Below, in pieces: positions 43,935 through 50,883 of a stretch of 64,000 nucleotides of DNA (the stretch's first letter is position 1; each line of letters opens with the position of its first letter). The notes beneath the pieces are model-generated. The model had not been told where the DNA came from, made no database searches, and saw only the letters and a list, made by a program, of their open reading frames with translations. The position numbers were made by a program, and so were the translations under genes. The DNA comes from Streptomyces xanthii. Its GTDB lineage: Bacteria > Actinomycetota > Actinomycetes > Streptomycetales > Streptomycetaceae. The DNA lies in assembly GCF_014621695.1 (NCBI RefSeq), contig NZ_CP061281.1:2604001-2668000 (forward strand). The letters run 5' to 3'.

Positions 43935-45482
43935 ATGCCCATTCCGTCCCGCCCCCGCGCCGCTGCCCTGGCCGTCTCCGCCGCGCTGCTGTCCACGTCG
44001 CTCGCGGCGTGCGGCGGCGACTCCAAGGACGACGTGGATCTCCCGTCCCAGACGTTGAGCTGGAAGGACTGCCCCGCCCCTTCGGAGTCCGAGGGGGGCG
44101 GCGAGCCGCCGTCCCCGCTGCCCGGCGGAACCGAGTGGCAGTGCGCCACGATGAAGGCGCCGCTCGACTGGGACGACCCCAAGGGCGACACGATCGACAT
44201 CGCGCTGATCCGCGCCGAGGCGAGCGGCGCCGAGGACAAGCGCATCGGCTCGCTGATCTTCAACTTCGGCGGCCCCGGCGGCTCGGGCGTCACCACGCTG
44301 CCCGCCTTCGGCACCGACTACGCGAAGCTGCGCACCCGCTACGACCTGGTCAGTTTCGACCCGCGCGGGGTGGGACGCAGTGCCGGCGTCGAGTGCGAGG
44401 ACGCCGAGCAGCTCGACAAGTACTTCCAGCAGGACTCCACACCCGACGACGAGGCGGAGCGCCAGAAGCTCGTCGACAATGTCTCGGCGTTCAACGGCAA
44501 CTGCGAGAAGCACTCCGGCAAGGTCCTCCCCCATGTCCGCACCACCGACGCGGCCCGCGACATGGACCTCATGCGCCAGGTCCTGGGCGACGACAAGCTG
44601 CACTACTTCGGCATCTCCTACGGCACCGAACTGGGCGGCGTCTACGCGCACTTGTTCCCGAAGAAGGTGGGCCGGGCCGTGTTCGACGGCGTCGTCGACC
44701 CCACCGAGGACCCGGAGCAGGGCTCGCTCGGCCAGGCCAAGGGCTTCCAGCTCGCTCTCGACAACTACGCGAAGGACTGCACGTCCCAGGTCGAGGACTG
44801 CCCGGTCGGCGACACGCCCCAGGACGTCAAGGACAAGATCGCGAAGCTGCTGCGGGACCTCGACGAGAAGCCGATCCCCGGGATCTTCCCGCGCGACCTG
44901 ACGCAGACCGCGGCCACGAACGGGATCGCCCAGTCCCTCTACTCGAAGGACTTCTGGGAGTACCTCACGGAGGGCCTGCAGCAGGCGTACGACGGTGACG
45001 GCAAGGTGCTGATGATGCTGTCCGACTCGATGAACGGGCGCAACGAGGACGGGCAGTACAGCAACATCCAGGCCGCGAACGTCGCGATCAACTGCGCCGA
45101 CGACAAACCCCGGTACACGCCGCAGGACGTCGAGGAGAAACTGCCCGAGTTCCGCGCCGCGTCCCCGCTGTTCGGCGACTACCTCGCCTGGGGCATGCTC
45201 GGCTGCACCGACTGGGCGGTCGGCGGAGCGGCCGACCACCCCGACGTGAGCGCCACCGGCTCCGCCCCGATCCTCGTCGTGGGCAACACCGGCGACCCGG
45301 CCACGCCGTACGAGGGGGCCCGCAAGATGGCGCAGGCGCTGGGCTCGGGCGTCGGGGTCGAGCTGACGTACAAGGGGCAGGGGCACGGAGCGTACGACAG
45401 CGGGAACAAGTGCGTGTCCGAGGCCGTGAACCGGTATCTGCTCGAGGGGACGGTCCCGAAAGAGGGAACGGTCTGCTCGTGA
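43935..45482 (+). CDS. Secreted alpha/beta hydrolase, tripeptidyl aminopeptidase-like lipoprotein
   Basis: A 515-aa exported peptidase of the SlpD/SlpE/TAP family. The signal peptide has a lipobox (SLAAC near residue 26), so it is probably lipid-anchored. The catalytic serine is in GISYGTELGG near residue 235, the aspartate in GNTGDPATP near 457, and the histidine in GQGHGAY near 484; the C-terminal TAP-like domain is present. Streptomyces TAPs cut tripeptides from extracellular proteins. AGGATGG precedes the ATG. The final KCVSEAVNRYL...CS disulfide pattern is typical. It is convergent with moeZ. Confidence 0.93.
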   Translation: MPIPSRPRAAALAVSAALLSTSLAACGGDSKDDVDLPSQTLSWKDCPAPSESEGGGEPPSPLPGGTEWQCATMKAPLDWDDPKGDTIDIALIRAEASGAEDKRIGSLIFNFGGPGGSGVTTLPAFGTDYAKLRTRYDLVSFDPRGVGRSAGVECEDAEQLDKYFQQDSTPDDEAERQKLVDNVSAFNGNCEKHSGKVLPHVRTTDAARDMDLMRQVLGDDKLHYFGISYGTELGGVYAHLFPKKVGRAVFDGVVDPTEDPEQGSLGQAKGFQLALDNYAKDCTSQVEDCPVGDTPQDVKDKIAKLLRDLDEKPIPGIFPRDLTQTAATNGIAQSLYSKDFWEYLTEGLQQAYDGDGKVLMMLSDSMNGRNEDGQYSNIQAANVAINCADDKPRYTPQDVEEKLPEFRAASPLFGDYLAWGMLGCTDWAVGGAADHPDVSATGSAPILVVGNTGDPATPYEGARKMAQALGSGVGVELTYKGQGHGAYDSGNKCVSEAVNRYLLEGTVPKEGTVCS

Positions 45483-45785
45483 TCATGGAGTTATCCACAG
45501 GCCGGAGCGGAGGTCGGGCGGGACTCCTAATCTGACGTCGTCGGTTCGCGATCGAGAGCGGCCGGCGCAGGTCAGGACGGGGCGAGGGGAGACGGCACAT
45601 GCGTGCGGAGACGATGGCCGGGGCGATGGCGGTGGCGGTGCGGCGACGGGGGTGTCGAATACGGACATGCGAAACGGGCCCCGCGCTCGATGCGCGAGGC
45701 CCGTCCGTGTCGATCAGTGTCCCGATCGGTGAACCAGCCGATGGACCGGCAGACGAAACGACTGACGGAACGGCCGATGGACCGG
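45483..45785. other. 303-bp gap between convergent genes
   Basis: I find no convincing gene. A perfect DnaA-type box TTATCCACA lies at 45491-45499. Two direct copies of GCCGATGGACCGG lie near 45738 and 45773. A terminator hairpin is listed separately. Confidence 0.6.
45674..45704. terminator. Bidirectional hairpin between the TAP gene and moeZ
   Basis: ACGGGCC pairs with GGCCCGT and, inside, CGCGC with GCGCG around a TCGAT loop. It is the most likely terminator for both convergent genes. Confidence 0.72.
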
Positions 45786-46964
45786 TCAGTAGATCGGCTT
45801 CTCCGGCTCGATCTGGTTGACCCAGCCGATCACGCCGCCACCCACGTGCACGGCGTCCGCGAAGCCCGCGGACTTCAGCACGGCGAGAACTTCCGCACTG
45901 CGGACACCCGTCTTGCAATGCAAGACGATCTTCTTGTCCTGCGGGAGGCTCTCCAGGGCAGTGCCCATGAGGAACTCGTTCTTGGGGATCAGCTTGGCGC
46001 CCGGGATCGAGACGATCTCGTACTCGTTCGGCTCGCGGACGTCGATGATCTCGATGTTCTCGTCGTCGTCGATCCACTCCTTGAGCTGCTTGGGAGTGAT
46101 CGTGGCGCCGGCGGCCGCCTCCTGGGCCTCCTCGGACACGACGCCGCAGAAGGCCTCGTAGTCGATGAGCTCGGTGACGGTCGGGTTCTCGCCGCAGACC
46201 GCGCAGTTGGGGTCCTTGCGGACCTTGACCTGGCGGTACTGCATCTCCAGGGCGTCGTAGATCATCAGGCGGCCGACGAGCGGCTCACCGATGCCGGCGA
46301 GAAGCTTGATGGCCTCGTTGACCTGGATGGATCCGATGGACGCGCAGAGCACACCCAGGACGCCGCCCTCGGCGCAGGAGGGGACCATGCCCGGCGGCGG
46401 GGGCTCCGGGTACAGGCAGCGGTAGCACGGCCCGTGCTCGGACCAGAAGACCGAGGCCTGGCCGTCGAAGCGGTAGATGGAACCCCACACGTAGGGCTTG
46501 TTGAGCAGCACACACGCGTCGTTGACGAGGTAGCGCGTCGCGAAGTTGTCCGTGCCGTCGACGATCAGGTCGTACTGGCTGAAGATGTCCATCACGTTGT
46601 CGGCCTCGAGCCGCTCTTCGTGCAGGACCACGTTCACGTACGGGTTGATGCCGAGGACCGAGTCCTTCGCGGACTCCGCCTTGGACCGGCCGATGTCGGC
46701 CTGGCTGTGGATGATCTGGCGCTGCAGGTTCGACTCGTCGACCTCGTCGAACTCGACGATGCCGAGCGTGCCCACGCCGGCCGCGGCCAGGTACATCAGG
46801 GCCGGCGATCCGAGGCCGCCGGCGCCCACGGCGAGCACCTTGGCGTTCTTGAGCCGCTTCTGCCCGTCCATCCCGACATCCGGGATGATCAGGTGGCGGG
46901 AGTACCTGCGGACCTCGTCTACGGTGAGCTCAGCAGCTGGCTCGACCAGGGGTGGCAGCGACAC
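45786..46964 (-). CDS. moeZ: Adenylyltransferase/sulfurtransferase MoeZ
   Basis: A 392-aa fusion of a ThiF/MoeB-type E1-like adenylyltransferase and a C-terminal rhodanese. The ATP loop is GGLGSPALMYLAAAG near residue 50, and CxxC pairs (CYRC near 180 and CAVC near 257) hold a zinc. The rhodanese active-site cysteine is in LHCKTGVRSA near residue 365. It activates and thiocarboxylates MoaD and related carrier proteins, and in actinobacteria also sulfur carriers for cysteine, thioamitide or ThiS-type routes. The GTG start has GGAG upstream. It is 63 bp downstream of the hydrolase gene of the Pel-like operon but probably not part of that pathway. It supplies the sulfur donor route for MoaE. Confidence 0.97.
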   Translation of the reverse strand: MSLPPLVEPAAELTVDEVRRYSRHLIIPDVGMDGQKRLKNAKVLAVGAGGLGSPALMYLAAAGVGTLGIVEFDEVDESNLQRQIIHSQADIGRSKAESAKDSVLGINPYVNVVLHEERLEADNVMDIFSQYDLIVDGTDNFATRYLVNDACVLLNKPYVWGSIYRFDGQASVFWSEHGPCYRCLYPEPPPPGMVPSCAEGGVLGVLCASIGSIQVNEAIKLLAGIGEPLVGRLMIYDALEMQYRQVKVRKDPNCAVCGENPTVTELIDYEAFCGVVSEEAQEAAAGATITPKQLKEWIDDDENIEIIDVREPNEYEIVSIPGAKLIPKNEFLMGTALESLPQDKKIVLHCKTGVRSAEVLAVLKSAGFADAVHVGGGVIGWVNQIEPEKPIY

Positions 46965-47027
46965 GGGGACTCCGTTGGTCGGTATCTACGTACGGTTGTT
47001 CCGTCAGTAACACTGCCACGCCCTCCT

Positions 47028-47777
47028 TCATTCCGAGACACCCGGTCCGATCCGCGAGACAATTTCGTCCCAGTACCCGGGCATCGACTCCCAGGCCGTG
47101 CTCGCGCCGCCCCGTTCCGTGCGGTCGGTGAAGTAGATGGTGCCCGCGCCCTGCCAGCGCGCGATGCGCAGCGCCTCGTCGAGATGACCGCGCGGCATAC
47201 CGTGCACGAAGTGGCAGAAGCGCTCCGGCGGGTACTCCGCCGTCCATTCCGCCACCTGCGACCAGCGGTAGTCGCTCCAGGCACCGGAGAAGGTGACCAG
47301 CTGGTCGGCGTTCTCGGCGTATCCGGGATAGGGGTGGGTGCCGTGGCCGAGCACGATGTACGCGTCGTCGATCAGGGCGCGCAGGGTCGTGACGGTCCGC
47401 CGGACCTCGGGCAGCGCTGCCCGCTCCGTGGGACAGCGGTCCAGATGGAAGCCGTCCACCCGGTACCAGTCGAGGTAGCGGTGGGCGTCGGAGACCAGTT
47501 CGCCGAAGGAACGGGCTCCGTAGGTCAGATCGAGGTGACCGAGAACACGTACGCCCGCGTTCCGCAGCCGGCCCACCGCTTCCAGGCAGTGCGGGTCGGG
47601 GCGGGTCCCGGGACCGTGCGCCACGTTGAGGACGACCCAGTGCAGCGGGGTCGAGGGCCGGGTCAGTTCGGCCCACTCGGCGGGGGCGACCAGCGGGTGG
47701 GCGAACCCGGGGATACCGAAGCCGAGACGTACATCGGTGCTCGACAGGCCGGTCGCGGTCGGAGTCAGATACGGCAT
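47028..47777 (-). CDS. Spherulin-4-like glycoside hydrolase (GH135-like)
   Basis: A 249-aa TIM-barrel-type protein of the spherulin-4 family (PF12138), related to fungal Sph3 (GH135) and to the hydrolase module of bacterial PelA, which act on alpha-1,4-linked galactosamine polymers. Landmarks are GFGIPGFAHP, WVVLNVAHGPG, VLGHLDLTYG and the acid-containing strand YRVDGFHLDRC. In Sph3-like enzymes, as I recall, an Asp-Glu pair follows that strand; here Asp is followed by Arg, so activity is uncertain. It has no signal peptide. Its ATG lies 13 bases inside the epimerase gene, so it is coupled and is the last gene of the operon. It could trim or recycle the polysaccharide. Confidence 0.85.
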   Translation of the reverse strand: MPYLTPTATGLSSTDVRLGFGIPGFAHPLVAPAEWAELTRPSTPLHWVVLNVAHGPGTRPDPHCLEAVGRLRNAGVRVLGHLDLTYGARSFGELVSDAHRYLDWYRVDGFHLDRCPTERAALPEVRRTVTTLRALIDDAYIVLGHGTHPYPGYAENADQLVTFSGAWSDYRWSQVAEWTAEYPPERFCHFVHGMPRGHLDEALRIARWQGAGTIYFTDRTERGGASTAWESMPGYWDEIVSRIGPGVSE

Positions 47778-48733
47778 GCCGCCTCCATCCAGATGTCGGC
47801 GAGGGATTCTTCGAGGTTGATGCGGGGACGCCAGCCGAGCCGGTCGCGCGCCGTGCGCACGTCGGCCTGCTGCCAGCTGCCGCAGCCGTCGGGGTACGGG
47901 TACGCGGCGGGCGGGCTGTGCATCCCGTGCTCGGACTCGCCGCGCGGGTGGCCGACGGCCGGCCGCAGTGCGGACGGCGGGCCGTCGAGCTCGTGCAGCG
48001 CGCCGCCGAAACCGGCGACGCGGGCGAGCACGGCGGCGGCGTCCCGCAGGCGCACGGCGCGGCCCGAGCCGATGTTGATCACGCCTTGTGCGGCGGACAG
48101 CGAGGCGGCGTGCACGGCGCGGGCCACGTCGCGGACGTCGATGAAGTCGCGCTGGGCGCCGAGGCCGCCGAGCTTCAGCTCCCCGTCGCCGGCCTGCATC
48201 GCGCGGCGCATGGCCTCCGCGAGCCGGCCCAGCGGGGACCCGGCGGGGGTGCCCGGGCCGGCCGGGGAGAAGACGCGCAGGACGACGGCGTCGAGGCCGG
48301 AGCCCAGGACGAGTTCGGTCGCGGCGAGCTTGCTGACGCCGTACGGGCCGCCGGGCCGGGGCACCGCGTCCTCGGCGGTGGACGAGCCTGGCTGCGAGGG
48401 CCCGTACTCGGCGCCGCAGCCGATCTGTACGAGGCGGGCTCCGCAGCCGCTGCGGCGCAGGGCTTCGCAGACGGTGGCGACGGCGACGGTGTTGTGCCGG
48501 GTCAGTTCGCGGGCTCCGCCGCGGGTGGCGCCCGCGCAGTTGATGACGACCCCGGGGTGGACGGCGTCCAGGAAGCGGGTGAGCGCGCCGGGGCTGCCGG
48601 TGGCGAGGTCGAAGCGGACGTCGGCGTCGTCGCCCCGGCCGAGCGCGGTGAGCTGCACGGCGGGGTCGGCCAGGAGACGGTCGGCGACGAAGCGCCCCAG
48701 GTACCCGTTGGCCCCGATCAGCAGAACCCTCAT
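47765..48733 (-). CDS. NAD-dependent nucleotide-sugar epimerase/dehydratase
   Basis: A 322-aa extended SDR enzyme. The NAD-binding motif is GANGYLG at residues 7-13, and the catalytic motif YGVSK (Tyr-x-x-x-Lys) lies near residue 138, with EYGPSQ before it. These act on UDP- or dTDP-sugars. Because of its neighbours a UDP-GlcNAc/UDP-GalNAc 4-epimerase (as PelX in Pseudomonas) is plausible, but the sequence does not fix the substrate. The ATG has a GGGAGG ribosome-binding site and overlaps the TGA of a 46-aa ORF by four bases. The C-terminal DRLGWRPRINLEESLADIW is a typical family end. Confidence 0.88.
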   Translation of the reverse strand: MRVLLIGANGYLGRFVADRLLADPAVQLTALGRGDDADVRFDLATGSPGALTRFLDAVHPGVVINCAGATRGGARELTRHNTVAVATVCEALRRSGCGARLVQIGCGAEYGPSQPGSSTAEDAVPRPGGPYGVSKLAATELVLGSGLDAVVLRVFSPAGPGTPAGSPLGRLAEAMRRAMQAGDGELKLGGLGAQRDFIDVRDVARAVHAASLSAAQGVINIGSGRAVRLRDAAAVLARVAGFGGALHELDGPPSALRPAVGHPRGESEHGMHSPPAAYPYPDGCGSWQQADVRTARDRLGWRPRINLEESLADIWMEAACRI

Positions 48734-48870
48734 CGGTCGCCTCCCGGAGTCCGTGCTCCGTCGTGCGCTCCGCACGCCGCGCGCCGGGCGCTCGGCTGGT
48801 GGGGTGCGCGCCGACCGTGAGGTCCGGAGTATCCGGCGTATCCGGTGCCTCCGGGAGGAGGGGTGGTCAT
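48730..48870 (-). CDS. Small 46-aa ORF coupled to the epimerase gene
   Basis: A 46-codon ORF with a near-perfect ribosome-binding site (AAGGAG, eight bases before the ATG). Its TGA overlaps the epimerase ATG in an ATGA, a sign of translational coupling. The product is Pro/Gly/Arg-rich (MTTPPPGGTGYAGYSGPHG and so on) with one cysteine and no membrane helix. It could be a leader peptide or a small partner protein. I do not recognise it. Confidence 0.55.
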   Translation of the reverse strand: MTTPPPGGTGYAGYSGPHGRRAPHQPSARRAACGAHDGARTPGGDR

Positions 48871-48912
48871 CTGGCGTTCTCCTTATGGGTGTTGCCGTGG
48901 TTCGTCGGGTGG

Positions 48913-48936
48913 GCCCGCGGTGTCGGCCCCGCGGGC
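48913..48936. other. Hairpin before the 46-aa ORF
   Basis: GCCCGCGG pairs with CCGCGGGC over an 8-nt loop in the gap between the membrane-protein gene and the 46-aa ORF. It could reduce read-through or shape the transcript. The loop is long and there is no U-tract. Confidence 0.45.
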
Positions 48937-49008
48937 GGAGGGAGGTTCCGGTCATGCGGTGAGCGGGAGGTGCGAGGAGGTCGCGTGCTCGGCAGGGCCG
49001 GTCCGTGG

Positions 49009-50883
49009 TCATGGGGCGGCGCCCGCCGTGGCGTCGGGGCCGGCGTGGGCGGAGGCCTGGGTCAGGGTGCGGCCCGCGTGGGCGAGGAGCGCGAGGGCGG
49101 CGACGGTGCAGGCGATGGCCGGCACGACGCCGGTGCCGGCCGTGTCGACGAGCGTCTCCACGGGCGCGCCGGCGAACTCGCAGCCGGGCAGCCGGGCCGC
49201 GAAGACCATGGAGACGGCCAGAGCCTCGATGGCCGCGGCGGCGCCGAGCACGACGGCGGGTGCGTGCGTACGGCCGTGCGCGGCGAGCAGTCGGGAAAGG
49301 AGGAGCAGGACGCCGAGGGAAGTCGTGCCCGCGTAGTCGATGTCCTGGTCGAGCACGGCGCCGGCACCGGCGAGGAGTGCCGCCAGGATCACAGCGAACA
49401 GGAGGACACAGCCGAGGAGCAACGGACGGGCGGAGGCGGCGAATTCGGCGAGCCCCCGGCTGGTGGCGAGCCGCCGACGGGCGCCGGCCATGAACAGGTA
49501 GGCGCACCAGGTTCCGGGCGCGACGCTCACCGCGAGGGCGAGCAGGGGCGCGGTCGCCGGGGACCAGGCTTCGTCGGGGCCGCCGGCGAGGGCCTCGGAG
49601 AGGAGGCCGTCGCCGAGTGTGGCGTAGGTGAGCAGCCACCAGACCCACAGGCCGGTCGACGGGGCGGGCGGTCCCTCCCCGGCGCGGAGCGGGCCGCGGC
49701 GCAGTGCCGCCCGCAGCGCCGCGCCGACGACCAGGACCCCGGCGCAGCCCAGGGTGAGCCGGGAGACGCCGCTCGTGTTCTCCACCGCGAACAGGGTCAG
49801 CGCGCCCACGACACCGGGCAGCAGGGCGAGTACGGCCCAGGTGCCGCGCGGGCCGGTGCGGCCGGGCGGGGCCGTGGGGTGCGGTTCGACGGGGTCGCCG
49901 GTGCGGGGGACGCGGGCGTACATCTCCTCTGCCAGGGAGAACACGTCCTTGTGGCGGTAGCGGGCGGCGGTCCGGTCGGTGACCCCGCGGGCCTCCAGGC
50001 CGGCGGCGATCTCCAGCGGGTCGACGGCACGCTCACACAGGTCGCGGTGCCGGTGCATCAGCACTTTGACGGGGTCGGCTCCGGAACGGCGTTGCGGGGC
50101 GCGGGAGTTGGAGGTGGTTCGCTCGGCGGATCTCTCGACGGGCCGCTCGGCTGTGCGGGTCATGGAGGCCCCGGGCTCGGGGGCCTTGGGCGCACGCTCG
50201 ACGGGCCGCTCGGCGGTACGGGTCGCGGAAGTCCCGGAGACGTCGGACTCGGGGGCAGTGTGCGCACGCTCCACGGCCCGCTCGGCGGTCCGAGTCGCGG
50301 AAGTCCCGGCGCCGTCGGGCTCGGGGGTGTTGTACGCACGCTCGACGGGCCGCTCGGCGGTGCGGGCCGCGGAGACCCCGGAGATGCGCGCGGCGTCCTG
50401 GGCCTCCTCCTGGGCACCGACCGTCGTGGCTCGGGCTCCTTTCGGGGAGGCGTCGGGCTCGGGGGCGGTCTGCGCGGAGGTGCTTGCCGCGGGGGTGCTC
50501 GGCTCGGAGACCCCCGACGCGGAGTCGCTCCGCTCGGAGACCCCCGACTCAGGGCCGCTCCGCTCGGAGACCCCCGGCTCGGAGTCGCTCGGCTCGGAGA
50601 CCCTCGACGCGAAGGCCCCCGACGCGGAGTCGTTCGGTCCGGGGGCACTCGACTCGGAAGTGTCCGGCACAGGGGCGGCCGCTTCGGAGGTGTCCGGAAC
50701 GGAGGCGGTCGCCTCCGCGGTGTCCGGCGCCGCATCGGCGGACGGGTTGGGCAAACGATCCGCCCCAGTGCCGGAGCCCGATTCCGGCTCCCCGTCCGGC
50801 GTCCAGGCGACGGGCCCGACCGGAGCCTCGGGCACATCGGTTCCGACGCCGCCCGTGGGGGCCACGCCCTCACGCCCGCTCAT
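49009..50883 (-). CDS. Integral membrane protein of the Pel-like operon, about eight helices
   Basis: A 624-aa protein with a disordered N-terminus of ~265 residues (Ser/Glu/Pro/Ala-rich) and a membrane half. The N-terminus has several copies of a 24-aa TAERPVER-centred repeat, encoded by 63-72-bp DNA repeats at ~50115-50375. A helical cytoplasmic segment (about 270-325) precedes about eight membrane helices from residue 340 to the end, such as GTWAVLALLPGVVGALTLF and ARPLLLGCVLLFAVILAALL. The ATG overlaps the stop of the glycosyltransferase gene. By position it could be a PelE/PelG-like partner for polymer transport, but I do not see PelG sequence features, so this is inference. Confidence 0.72.
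   Translation of the reverse strand: MSGREGVAPTGGVGTDVPEAPVGPVAWTPDGEPESGSGTGADRLPNPSADAAPDTAEATASVPDTSEAAAPVPDTSESSAPGPNDSASGAFASRVSEPSDSEPGVSERSGPESGVSERSDSASGVSEPSTPAASTSAQTAPEPDASPKGARATTVGAQEEAQDAARISGVSAARTAERPVERAYNTPEPDGAGTSATRTAERAVERAHTAPESDVSGTSATRTAERPVERAPKAPEPGASMTRTAERPVERSAERTTSNSRAPQRRSGADPVKVLMHRHRDLCERAVDPLEIAAGLEARGVTDRTAARYRHKDVFSLAEEMYARVPRTGDPVEPHPTAPPGRTGPRGTWAVLALLPGVVGALTLFAVENTSGVSRLTLGCAGVLVVGAALRAALRRGPLRAGEGPPAPSTGLWVWWLLTYATLGDGLLSEALAGGPDEAWSPATAPLLALAVSVAPGTWCAYLFMAGARRRLATSRGLAEFAASARPLLLGCVLLFAVILAALLAGAGAVLDQDIDYAGTTSLGVLLLLSRLLAAHGRTHAPAVVLGAAAAIEALAVSMVFAARLPGCEFAGAPVETLVDTAGTGVVPAIACTVAALALLAHAGRTLTQASAHAGPDATAGAAP
50115..50375. repeat. 63-72-bp repeats encoding TAERPVER units
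   Basis: GGGCCGCTCGG-centred blocks recur near 50138, 50201, 50273 and 50345 (spacing 63, 72 and 72), encoding repeats in the membrane protein's disordered N-terminus. It looks like in-frame expansion. Confidence 0.75.

Noticed and set aside
49009..50883. PelG (Wzx/MATE-type transporter) as identity of the operon's membrane protein
   Set aside because: I count about eight helices, not twelve or more, and do not recognise PelG motifs. Position alone is not enough.
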